Source: Microvirga pakistanensis (GTDB taxonomy: Bacteria; Pseudomonadota; Alphaproteobacteria; Rhizobiales; Beijerinckiaceae). Taken from it: 64,000 nucleotides of DNA. The stretch lies in the NCBI RefSeq assembly GCF_004458765.1, contig NZ_SPJX01000186.1:62001-126000 (forward strand), read 5' to 3'. Position 1 is the stretch's first letter; every line of letters starts with the position of its first letter. Below the pieces are notes generated by a model. It was not told the origin of the DNA. It made no database searches and worked only from the letters and a program-made list of their open reading frames with translations. The translations under genes were made by a program, and so were the position numbers. Shown piece after piece: positions 41,221-48,970 of this stretch.

Positions 41221-42021
41221 TCACAGGGCCGGGTCCGCTGATGGCGCAGATCTGGTTCCGCTGAGCGGGTTCGTCTCGTCCCACCCGTAGCGGATCGTAT
41301 CGAAGCGCATGGAGCGCGCGTCGACCATCAGGAGACGCCCCACGAGGCTCTCCCCGAAGCCGACGATCTCGCGGATCACCTCCATGGCCATCAGGCTCCC
41401 CATCACGCCCGCCAGGGCTCCGAGCACACCGGCCTCGGCGCAGGTCGGGATGGAGCCCGGCGGGGGCGGGGAGGGGAACAGGCAGCGATAGGTCGGGTTC
41501 GGCCTCCCGTCGGGGCCGGTTTCATGGGCCCGGATCGTCGTCAGCGAGCCGTCGAACTGGCCCAGCGCCGCCGTGACCAAAGGTTTCCGCTCGAAGAAGC
41601 AGGCATCCGACACCGCATAGCGGGTGTCGAAATTGTCCGTGCCGTCGGCGACGATGTCATAGGGGCGCACGAGTTCGCGGGCATTCCCGGGGGTCACCTG
41701 CACGGCACTCGGTTCCGTCGCCACGTGGGGGTTCAGCCGCAGGATGGCCCGGGCCGCGCTCTCCACCTTCAGGGAGCCGACATCCGGGGTTCCATGGACG
41801 ACCTGCCGCTGCAGGTTGGAGAGGGACACCGTGTCGTGATCCACGAGGCCGATGGTGCCGACGCCCGCTGCCGCAAGGTACTGGATCAGCGGAGCACCCA
41901 GGCCCCCGGCGCCGACGACGAGCACGCGGGCACCCTTGAGCTTCGCCTGTCCCGGCCCGCCCACGTCCCTCAGGACCAGGTGGCGGGCATAGCGGTCGAT
42001 TTCATCGGATGTCAGGGGCAT
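41221..42021 (-). CDS. HesA/MoeB/ThiF family adenylyltransferase (MoeB-like)
   Basis: A 266-residue E1-like enzyme that adenylates the C-terminus of a sulfur-carrier protein (MoaD or ThiS) for molybdopterin or thiamin synthesis. The nucleotide motif is GAGGLGAP at 37-44, followed by D-rich VDHDTVSLSNLQRQ and VADGTDNFDTRYAVSD. Unlike E. coli MoeB it lacks the four-cysteine zinc site: only the cysteines of YRCLFP and TCAEAG remain near the expected place, and the C-terminus has none. There is no rhodanese domain. The start at 42021 (MPLTSDEIDRYARH) fits the family; 51 more upstream codons are open but unlike it. Confidence 0.85.
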   Translation of the reverse strand: MPLTSDEIDRYARHLVLRDVGGPGQAKLKGARVLVVGAGGLGAPLIQYLAAAGVGTIGLVDHDTVSLSNLQRQVVHGTPDVGSLKVESAARAILRLNPHVATEPSAVQVTPGNARELVRPYDIVADGTDNFDTRYAVSDACFFERKPLVTAALGQFDGSLTTIRAHETGPDGRPNPTYRCLFPSPPPPGSIPTCAEAGVLGALAGVMGSLMAMEVIREIVGFGESLVGRLLMVDARSMRFDTIRYGWDETNPLSGTRSAPSADPAL

Positions 42022-42173
42022 AGGGGCAACCTTAACGCCAAGGCTTCGCCGATCAACCTTTCCGTGAGGGGCAGTAACGTCATGGCTTGACAGAGACCTT
42101 GGCGTCGTGACCCTTCCCGTGCCATCGTCAACGGGCAACCGGACACTAAAAATCCGGCGACAGACAGGGAACA

Positions 42174-43184
42174 ATGCCGATGACAGTAACCAAGTTCGGC
42201 CTCGCGCTCGCGGGCCTCGCCTTCTCCGCTTCGGCTGCCTTCGCGCAGCAGGCGGATTTCAAGCCCGCCATCGTCTACGATCTGGGCGGCAAGTTCGACA
42301 AATCCTTCAACGAGGGCGTCCATATGGGCGCCGAGAATTTCAAGAAGGACACGGGCGTCGAATACCGCGACTTCGAGCCTCAGAACGATGCTCAGCGCGA
42401 GCAGGCGCTGCGCCGCTTCGCTCGGGACGGCTATTCGCCGATCGTGGCGGTCGGCTTCAGCCAGGAGACGGCCTTGAAGAAGGTTGCCGAGGAATTCCCG
42501 AACATCAAGTTCGCCATCATCGACGCCGTGATCGACAAGCCGAACGTGCAGTCCGTCGTGTTCAAGGAGCATGAGGGCTCGTTCCTGGTGGGCCTTCTCG
42601 CCGCCAAGGCCTCGAAGACCGGCAAGGTCGGTTTCGTGGGCGGCATGGACATCCCGCTCATCCGCAAGTTCGCCTGCGGCTATGTCCAGGGCGTCAAATA
42701 CGCCAGCAAGGATGCCGAGGTGTTCCAGAACATGACCGGCACCACGGGTGCGGCCTGGAACGATCCGGTGAAGGGCGGCGAACTCGCCAAGGGCCAGATC
42801 AGCCGCGGCGCAGACGTGATCTACCATGCGGCCGGCGGCACCGGCGTGGGCGTGCTGCGCGCGGCCGCCGACGCGGGCAAGCTCGGCATCGGGGTCGATT
42901 CCAACCAGAACAACCTGCATCCGGGCAAGGTGCTGACCTCCATGGTCAAGCGCGTGGACGTGGCCACCTACAACGCCTTCGACCAGGCCAAGAAGGGCAC
43001 CTTCAAGGCCGGCATGCAGGCTCTCGGCCTCGCCGAGGACGGCGTGGCCTGGGCTCTCGACGACCACAACAAGTCGCTGATCACGGACGACATGAAGGCC
43101 GCCGCCGACAAGGCCGCCGCCGACATCAAGTCGGGCGCCATCAAGGTCCACGACTACATGTCGGATTCCAAGTGCCCGATGTAA
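42174..43184 (+). CDS. BMP-family substrate-binding protein of nucleoside ABC transporter
   Basis: A 336-residue periplasmic binding protein of the basic membrane protein (PnrA-like) family, which binds nucleosides. The signal peptide ends AFA before Q25. Typical blocks are VYDLGGKFDKSFNEGVH, VGFVGGMDIPLIRKFACGY and VDSNQNNLHPGKVLTSMVKRVD. It is the first gene of a long + strand run encoding a nucleoside importer and nucleoside-splitting enzymes, which supports the substrate call. It is followed by a terminator-like hairpin before the ATPase gene, which would raise binding-protein expression over the rest. Confidence 0.9.
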   Translation: MPMTVTKFGLALAGLAFSASAAFAQQADFKPAIVYDLGGKFDKSFNEGVHMGAENFKKDTGVEYRDFEPQNDAQREQALRRFARDGYSPIVAVGFSQETALKKVAEEFPNIKFAIIDAVIDKPNVQSVVFKEHEGSFLVGLLAAKASKTGKVGFVGGMDIPLIRKFACGYVQGVKYASKDAEVFQNMTGTTGAAWNDPVKGGELAKGQISRGADVIYHAAGGTGVGVLRAAADAGKLGIGVDSNQNNLHPGKVLTSMVKRVDVATYNAFDQAKKGTFKAGMQALGLAEDGVAWALDDHNKSLITDDMKAAADKAAADIKSGAIKVHDYMSDSKCPM

Positions 43185-43199
43185 GCTGAGGCTCCGATC

Positions 43200-43245
43200 C
43201 GGCCGCAGGCTCTCTGACAGGAGGCCTGCGGCCGTATCCGTTTTT
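43200..43245 (+). terminator. Hairpin plus T-run after BMP gene
   Basis: An 11-bp stem, CGGCCGCAGGC (43200-43210) with GCCTGCGGCCG (43224-43234), with a 13-base loop, followed by TATCCGTTTTT. Within the operon it likely reduces read-through from the abundant binding-protein gene to the transporter and enzyme genes. Confidence 0.75.
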
Positions 43246-43307
43246 AGGTTCGTGCGTTTTCCGATAAGATCCGCCCGCTTTTCCTCGCCGGACAACCCGA
43301 GAGGCCG

Positions 43308-44831
43308 ATGTCCCCCGCCATTGAACTCATCGCCATCAACAAGAGCTTCGGCACCGTTCATGCCAACAGGGACGTGAACCTCCGCGTCGAGCGCGGCACC
43401 ATCCACGGCATCGTCGGGGAGAACGGCGCCGGCAAGTCGACCCTCATGTCGATCCTCTACGGCTTCTACGAAGCCGATTCCGGCGAGATCCGCGTGAATG
43501 GCGCGCCTGTCCGGATCCGCTCCTCCAACGATGCGATCCAGGCGGGCATCGGCATGGTTCACCAGCATTTCATGCTGGTCGAGCCGCTCACCGTGGTCGA
43601 GAACGTCATGCTCGGCGCCGAGGGCGGCGCCATGCTGCGCGCAGGCGAGGCCAAGGTTCGCAAGGAACTCGCGCGGCTGGCGCAGGATTACGGCCTCGAT
43701 ATCGATGTGGACGCCACCGTCGGGGATCTCTCCGTCGGTCTCCAGCAGCGCGTCGAGATCTTGAAAGCCCTCTATCGCGGCGCCGATATCCTCATTCTCG
43801 ACGAGCCGACGGCCGTGCTCACGCCTGCCGAGGCGGATGCCCTGTTCGAACTGCTCCGCTCGCTGAAAGCACAGGGCAAGACCGTCATTCTCATCACCCA
43901 CAAGCTGCGGGAGATCATGGCGGTCACGGATCGCGTCTCCGTCATGCGGCGCGGCGAGATGGTGGCGACGGTCGAGACGGCGGACACCTCGCCGCCGGAA
44001 CTCGCGGAGCTGATGGTGGGGCGCCGCGTGCTGCTGCGCGTGGAGAAAACCGCCAGGGCGCCCGGCGCGCCCGTGCTCGACGTGCGAAACCTTTCCGTCG
44101 TGGATACGCGCGGCGTGCGGCGCGTGGCCGATGCCACGTTCACCGTCCATGCGGGCGAGATCGTGGGCGTCGCCGGCGTAGCGGGCAACGGGCAGAGCGA
44201 ACTGCTCGAAGCGATTGCCGGAATGCGTCCGCTCTCGCTCGGCTCCATCCGCCTCGGGGGGCGCGACATCCCATTGTCCCAGCACAATCCGCACCGCATG
44301 CGCGAGCTTGGCCTTCTCCATGTGCCGGAGGATCGCCTGCGCATGGGGCTCGTTCCGGCTTTTTCGGCGTTCGAGAGCGCGATCCTCGGATTCAGCGACG
44401 AGCCGCATCTCGGCCCCGGACCGCTTCTCGATCACGACCGCCTCATCGCGGATTTGGCGAAGAAGATGGAGCAATACGACGTGCGCCCGCCCGCGCCGCG
44501 CCTGAAGACGTCGAACTTCTCCGGCGGCAATCAGCAGAAGATCGTGCTGGCGCGCGAGATCGAACGCAACCCGAAAGTGCTGCTCGTCGGGCAGCCGACG
44601 CGCGGCGTGGATATCGGCGCCATCGAGTTCATCCACCGCCGCCTCATCGGCCTGCGCGATGCGGGCGTGGGCATCCTTCTGGTGTCGGTGGAACTCGACG
44701 AGATCATGCATCTCTCCGACCGCATCCTCACCATGTGCGGCGGCAGGATCACGGGCGAGCGCAAGCCCGACGAGACGAGCGAGCAGGATCTGGGCCTGCT
44801 CATGGCCGGCGTCACCGACGAGGCCGCCTGA
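43308..44831 (+). CDS. Nucleoside-type ABC transporter ATP-binding protein (fused double ATPase)
   Basis: A 507-residue ATPase with two ABC domains, as in ribose/nucleoside importers. The first domain has an intact Walker A GENGAGKST, signature LSVGLQQRVEILKAL and Walker B ILILDEPTAVL. The second has a degenerate P-loop, GVAGNGQSE, lacking the lysine, but a signature FSGGNQQKIVLAREI and a Walker B VLLVGQPTRGVD whose usual acidic pair is Gly-Gln. Such asymmetry is normal for this family, so the first site probably does most of the work. The stop overlaps the start of a 47-codon ORF by one base. Confidence 0.92.
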   Translation: MSPAIELIAINKSFGTVHANRDVNLRVERGTIHGIVGENGAGKSTLMSILYGFYEADSGEIRVNGAPVRIRSSNDAIQAGIGMVHQHFMLVEPLTVVENVMLGAEGGAMLRAGEAKVRKELARLAQDYGLDIDVDATVGDLSVGLQQRVEILKALYRGADILILDEPTAVLTPAEADALFELLRSLKAQGKTVILITHKLREIMAVTDRVSVMRRGEMVATVETADTSPPELAELMVGRRVLLRVEKTARAPGAPVLDVRNLSVVDTRGVRRVADATFTVHAGEIVGVAGVAGNGQSELLEAIAGMRPLSLGSIRLGGRDIPLSQHNPHRMRELGLLHVPEDRLRMGLVPAFSAFESAILGFSDEPHLGPGPLLDHDRLIADLAKKMEQYDVRPPAPRLKTSNFSGGNQQKIVLAREIERNPKVLLVGQPTRGVDIGAIEFIHRRLIGLRDAGVGILLVSVELDEIMHLSDRILTMCGGRITGERKPDETSEQDLGLLMAGVTDEAA

Positions 44832-44974
44832 TGCAGCCGCGATCGTCGCTCGTCACCTTGAGCTTCTCGGGCTATGACGCGGATCCCGACAGGCACCCGT
44901 GGGAGCCGGCCCGGAAACCCTTCCTCCCTCTCGACGAACAGGGTGACCTGTTCCTGACGGACCATCCGACGTGA
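44831..44974 (+). CDS. 47-residue unknown small protein inside the nucleoside-transporter operon
   Basis: I do not recognise this protein. It starts at an ATG sharing one base with the ATPase stop (TGATG) and ends with a TGA overlapping the GTG start of the first permease by four bases, so its translation would be coupled on both sides. It is soluble-looking, rich in proline (7 of 47) and aspartate, without cysteine, signal peptide or membrane helix; WEPARKPFLPLDEQGDLF is the most distinctive part. It may be a real accessory peptide, or simply a translated spacer that keeps ribosomes moving to the permease start. Confidence 0.5.
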   Translation: MQPRSSLVTLSFSGYDADPDRHPWEPARKPFLPLDEQGDLFLTDHPT

Positions 44975-46074
44975 GCGCTCCCATCGAAATGCCCAAATGG
45001 GCCGACACGATTCTCGTGCCCGCCATCTCCGTCGTGGCAGCCTTTCTGATCGCCGGACTCGTGGTGCTCAGCATCGGCGAGAACCCGCTGACGGCGACCC
45101 GCTACCTGCTGCAGGGAAGCCTCGGCACGGGCGAGGGGCTCGGCTTCACCCTGTTCTACGCCACCGACTTCATCTTCGTGGGGCTCGCGGTCGCGGTGGC
45201 CTACCACGCGGGCCTGTTCAACATCGGCGGTGAAGGACAAGCCACGCTGGCGGGGCTGGGGATCGCGCTTGCGCTCAACAATCTCACCTTCCTGCCGGGC
45301 TTCCTGCTCATTCCCGTCGGCATATTGGCCGCCGCCGCATTCGGGGCCGCATGGGCCGCGGTGCCGGGCTATCTGCAGGCCAAGCGCGGCAGTCACATCG
45401 TGATCACCACGATCATGTTCAACTGGCTCGCCAGCGTGCTGATCGTCTATCTGCTCGTGAACGTCCTGCGCGAGCCGCAATCCATGAACCCGGAAACCCG
45501 CGCCTTCCCCGAGGCCTCCCATATCCCGTTCATGCACGAGGTGTTCGCCTGGTTCGGCATCGCGATTCCGTCCTCGCAGCTCAACCTCACGCTGATCCTG
45601 GCGCTGGTCTCCGCGTATCTCATCTGGCTTCTCATCTACCGCTCGCGCCTCGGCTATGCGATCCGGGTGGTCGGGTCCAACCCCGCGGCCGCGGTCTATG
45701 CGGGCATTTCGCCGGCGCGCATCACCGTCATCGCCATGGTGCTGTCGGGCGCTCTCGCCGGCGGGCTCGCGGTCAACGAGCTCATGGGCTACCAGCACCG
45801 CCTGCTCCTGGAATTCACCTCCGGCTACGGTTTCGTGGGCATCGCCGTCGCGCTCATGGGCCGCGCGCATCCGGTGGGGATCATCCTTGCGTCGCTCCTG
45901 TTCGGCATTCTCTATCAGGGCGGCGCGGAGCTGGCCTTCGAGCAGCCCAACATCACCCGCGACATGGTGGTGGTGATCGGCGGCATCATCATTCTGTTCG
46001 CGGGCGCGCTGGACGGCCTCTTCCGGCGGCTCGTCGCGCATCTGCTGTCGCGTCCCAAACTGGCCGGAGCGTGA
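44971..46074 (+). CDS. Nucleoside-type ABC transporter permease 1
   Basis: A 367-residue permease of the BPD_transp_2 (ribose/branched-chain type) family with eight or more predicted helices. Family blocks are HAGLFNIGGEGQATLAGLGI and RVVGSNPAAAVYAGISPARIT. It starts with GTG at 44971, overlapping the stop of the 47-codon ORF. It pairs with the next gene, as is usual for BMP-type importers, which have two different permeases. Confidence 0.9.
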   Translation: MSAPIEMPKWADTILVPAISVVAAFLIAGLVVLSIGENPLTATRYLLQGSLGTGEGLGFTLFYATDFIFVGLAVAVAYHAGLFNIGGEGQATLAGLGIALALNNLTFLPGFLLIPVGILAAAAFGAAWAAVPGYLQAKRGSHIVITTIMFNWLASVLIVYLLVNVLREPQSMNPETRAFPEASHIPFMHEVFAWFGIAIPSSQLNLTLILALVSAYLIWLLIYRSRLGYAIRVVGSNPAAAVYAGISPARITVIAMVLSGALAGGLAVNELMGYQHRLLLEFTSGYGFVGIAVALMGRAHPVGIILASLLFGILYQGGAELAFEQPNITRDMVVVIGGIIILFAGALDGLFRRLVAHLLSRPKLAGA

Positions 46075-46076
46075 GC

Positions 46077-46982
46077 ATGGATCTCGGCATCATCGCAACC
46101 GTCCTCGATTCGGCGCTGCGTCTCTCCATTCCGCTGCTCGCCGCCTGCCTGGCGGGCCTCTGGTCGGAACGCTCGGGCGTGGTGGACATCGGCCTCGAGG
46201 GCAAGATGCTCGTCTCTGCCTTTGCGGCCGCGGCTGCCGCTTACGCCTTCGGCTCCGCCTGGATCGGCCTGGCCTCCGGGATCATCGCATCCGTGGCGTT
46301 CGGCCTCGTTCACGGCTTTGCTTCCATCAGCCAGCGCGGCAACCAGATCGTGTCGGGCGTCGCCATCAACATGCTGGCGGCGGGACTGACCGCCATCGTG
46401 GGCAATGCGTGGTACGGGCAGGGCGGACGCACGCCTCCCCTGGAAGGCGTGCAGCGGTTCGACGGCATTCTCCTCGGCCACTCGGCTCTGGTGTACATCG
46501 TGCTGCTCGCGGTGCCGCTCACCTGGTTCGTGCTCGGCCGCACGCGCTTCGGCCTGCGTCTGCGGGCCGTGGGCGAAAACCCGGCCGCGGTCGATACCGC
46601 CGGAATCTCGGTGACGGGCCTGCGCTACGCGGCCGTGATCATCGGCGGGATCCTCTGCGGAATCGGCGGCACCTATCTCTCGGTCGGCCAGGCGGCGGGC
46701 TTCCTGCCGAACATGACGGCGGGACGCGGCTTCATCGCGCTCGCGGCCCTCATCTTCGCCAAATGGCGGGCATGGCCGGCGCTCGGGGCCTGCTTCCTAT
46801 TCGGTCTGCTCGATGCCATCGCCAATCAGCTGCAGGGGCTCTTCATCCCGGGCATCGGCGAGGTTCCGGTGCAGGCCATACAGGCATTGCCCTATCTGAT
46901 GACGGTCATCCTGCTCGCGGGCGTCATCGGCAAGGCCATTCCACCGCGCGCGGCTGGCGTGCCCTACGTGAAGGAGCGCTGA
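46077..46982 (+). CDS. Nucleoside-type ABC transporter permease 2
   Basis: A 301-residue permease of the same family as the preceding gene: ERSGVVDIGLEGKMLVSAFAAAAAAY and RAVGENPAAVDTAGISVTGLRYAAVI are the matching blocks. The ATG at 46077 lies two bases after the previous stop, preceded by GGAG. It completes the importer; cytidine deaminase follows after one base. Confidence 0.9.
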   Translation: MDLGIIATVLDSALRLSIPLLAACLAGLWSERSGVVDIGLEGKMLVSAFAAAAAAYAFGSAWIGLASGIIASVAFGLVHGFASISQRGNQIVSGVAINMLAAGLTAIVGNAWYGQGGRTPPLEGVQRFDGILLGHSALVYIVLLAVPLTWFVLGRTRFGLRLRAVGENPAAVDTAGISVTGLRYAAVIIGGILCGIGGTYLSVGQAAGFLPNMTAGRGFIALAALIFAKWRAWPALGACFLFGLLDAIANQLQGLFIPGIGEVPVQAIQALPYLMTVILLAGVIGKAIPPRAAGVPYVKER

Positions 46983-46983
46983 C

Positions 46984-47388
46984 ATGTCTTCTCTCGAAAC
47001 TCTCTTCGAGGCCGCCAGGGCTGTTCAGGCGAAAGCCTATGTGCCCTATTCGCGCTTCAAGGTGGGGGCCGCCATCGCCACGCCGGAGGGTCGCGTGTTC
47101 ACCGGATGCAATGTGGAGAATGCCGCCTATCCGGTCGGGTCCTGCGCGGAGGCCGGCGCGATCTCCGCGATGATCGCGGGCGGTGCAAGCCGCATCGGCG
47201 AGATCGTGGTGATGGGGGAGGGCGAGCATCTCGTGACACCCTGCGGCGGGTGCCGTCAGCGCATCCGCGAATTCGCCGCGCCCGATGTCAGGATCCATAT
47301 CGCGGGCCCGGAGGGCATCCGCAGGAGCTTTACCCTGGATGAGCTGTTGCCCTTCTCGTTCGGGCCCGACAATCTGACCGACAGATAA
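46984..47388 (+). CDS. cdd: Cytidine deaminase
   Basis: Deaminates cytidine and deoxycytidine to uridine and deoxyuridine. The 134-residue protein has the zinc/catalytic motif SCAEAGAI (cysteine ligand plus the proton-shuttling glutamate) and the second pair of cysteine ligands in TPCGGCRQ. SRFKVGAAI and GCNVENAAYP are the substrate-contact segments. This is the homotetrameric short form. It is one base after the permease stop, tying pyrimidine nucleoside import to breakdown. Confidence 0.96.
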   Translation: MSSLETLFEAARAVQAKAYVPYSRFKVGAAIATPEGRVFTGCNVENAAYPVGSCAEAGAISAMIAGGASRIGEIVVMGEGEHLVTPCGGCRQRIREFAAPDVRIHIAGPEGIRRSFTLDELLPFSFGPDNLTDR

Positions 47389-47397
47389 GAGGCGATC

Positions 47398-48204
47398 ATG
47401 CAGCAGAACGCTCAACAGGCGGCCGAGTTCGTGCGCGCCCGCGGCTTCGACGGCCGCTTCGATGCCGCCTTCGTGCTCGGCACGGGTCTGGGCACCCTGG
47501 TCGACGAGGTGAAGGACGCGGTGAGCTTGGCCTATGCGGACATTCCGCATTTTCCGACAAGCGGCGTCTCCGGACATGCGGGCAAGCTCGTTGCCGGTCA
47601 GCTCGAAGGAAAGCGCGTCCTCCTGTTCCAGGGCCGCGCGCATTATTACGAAACCGGCGATGCGGGCGCCATGCGGCTTCCCGTGGCCTTCGTGAGGGAG
47701 CTCGGCATTCCGGTGCTGGTTGCCACCAATGCGGCAGGTTCCGTGCGCGCCTCGATCCGCCCCGGCAGCCTGGTCGCCATCAGCGATCACCTCAATCTCT
47801 CCGGCGCAAACCCGCTCCTCCGCGATCATACGGAAGGTCGCTTCGTCTCGTTGACCGACGCCTACGATCCTGAACTGCGCGAGGTTCTGCAGCGGGCCGC
47901 GAAGATAAGCGGAATCGATCTGCCGGAGGGCGTCTACGCCTGGCTGTCCGGCCCGAGCTTCGAGACGCCTGCCGAGATCAGAATGGTGCAGATTCTCGGC
48001 GGCGATCTCGTCGGCATGTCGACCGTGCCGGAGGTGATTCTCGCGCGGTATTACGGCCTGCGTGTCGCCGCGATCTCGGTCGTCACCAATCTGGCGGCGG
48101 GCATCGAGGGGGCCTCGCCCTCGCACCAGGAAACCAAGGATACGGCGGCGGAAGCCTCCGAGAAGTTCAAGCGTCTCATCCGTTCCTTCGTTGCGGAGCT
48201 TTAA
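47398..48204 (+). CDS. Purine-nucleoside phosphorylase (PNP-I family, trimeric type)
   Basis: Splits purine (deoxy)nucleosides with phosphate into base and (deoxy)ribose-1-phosphate. The 268-residue protein has the trimeric PNP blocks: VLGTGLGTLVDEV near the N-terminus, HAGKLVAG and QGRAHYYETGDA for phosphate and sugar binding, NAAGSVRASIRPGSLV, LSGPSFETPAEIRM and VVTNLAAGI. In the last, the asparagine expected at the base site is present. Substrate choice between inosine/guanosine and xanthosine is not certain. It is preceded by AAGAGG. Confidence 0.92.
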   Translation: MQQNAQQAAEFVRARGFDGRFDAAFVLGTGLGTLVDEVKDAVSLAYADIPHFPTSGVSGHAGKLVAGQLEGKRVLLFQGRAHYYETGDAGAMRLPVAFVRELGIPVLVATNAAGSVRASIRPGSLVAISDHLNLSGANPLLRDHTEGRFVSLTDAYDPELREVLQRAAKISGIDLPEGVYAWLSGPSFETPAEIRMVQILGGDLVGMSTVPEVILARYYGLRVAAISVVTNLAAGIEGASPSHQETKDTAAEASEKFKRLIRSFVAEL

Positions 48205-48207
48205 GAT

Positions 48208-48969
48208 ATGTCCGATGCGCAGATTGCCCAGCATGCCTTGCGTTGTCTCGATCTCACCGATCTGAGCGACAATTGCACCGATCAGGCGATCGATGTCTTG
48301 TGCAGGAAAGCGCTCGATCCGCGTGGGCCGGTCGCCGCCGTCTGCGTGTGGCCGCAATTCGTCAAGCAAGCGCAGGAGGCCTTGAGAGGCTCGCCCGTGC
48401 GCATCGCCACGGTGGTGAACTTTCCCGCAGGCGGCGAGGATGTGGAGCGTGTCACCGACGACGTGCAGGAGGCGCTCTCCGATGGCGCGAACGAGATCGA
48501 TCTTGTCCTGCCGTACGATGCCGTGCGTCGTGGCGATCTGACGGTTGCGACGGACATGGTCGAGGCGGTCCGTGACCTGGTCGATCAGGGGCGGCTTCTC
48601 AAGGTCATTCTGGAGACCGGAGAGCTGAGGGATGCACAACTCATCGCGACCGCGAGCCGCTTGTCGATTGCGGCAGGCGCCGACTTCATCAAGACGTCGA
48701 CCGGCAAGACACCCGTTTCCGCAACGCCGGAGGCGGCGGAGATCATGCTCGACGCCATCAAGGCATCGGGACGCGATGTGGGCCTCAAGCCCTCCGGCGG
48801 CATCCGCACCGTTGCCGATGCGAGGATCTATCTCGATCTTGCCGAGCGCATCATGGGGCCCGGCTGGGCGACACCGCAGCGATTCCGCATCGGCGCGAGC
48901 AGCGTCTACGATACGCTGATCGCCGCGATCGAAGGACGGGACGATCCTGCCGCGACCGGAGCTTACTGA
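48208..48969 (+). CDS. deoC: Deoxyribose-phosphate aldolase
   Basis: Cleaves 2-deoxyribose-5-phosphate to acetaldehyde and glyceraldehyde-3-phosphate, feeding deoxynucleoside sugars into central metabolism. The 253-residue protein has the Schiff-base lysine in ADFIKTSTGK, the second active-site lysine in VGLKPSGGIRT, and EIDLVLPYDAVRRGD. Its substrate comes from DeoB, encoded in the converging operon at 58.8-60.0 kb. It lies three bases after the phosphorylase stop and one before deoA. Confidence 0.95.
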   Translation: MSDAQIAQHALRCLDLTDLSDNCTDQAIDVLCRKALDPRGPVAAVCVWPQFVKQAQEALRGSPVRIATVVNFPAGGEDVERVTDDVQEALSDGANEIDLVLPYDAVRRGDLTVATDMVEAVRDLVDQGRLLKVILETGELRDAQLIATASRLSIAAGADFIKTSTGKTPVSATPEAAEIMLDAIKASGRDVGLKPSGGIRTVADARIYLDLAERIMGPGWATPQRFRIGASSVYDTLIAAIEGRDDPAATGAY

Positions 48970-48970
48970 C

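Noticed and set aside
42022-42173. Purine or other riboswitch before the nucleoside transporter
   Set aside because: The 150-base gap has a TTGACA but no good -10 and no recognisable aptamer core.
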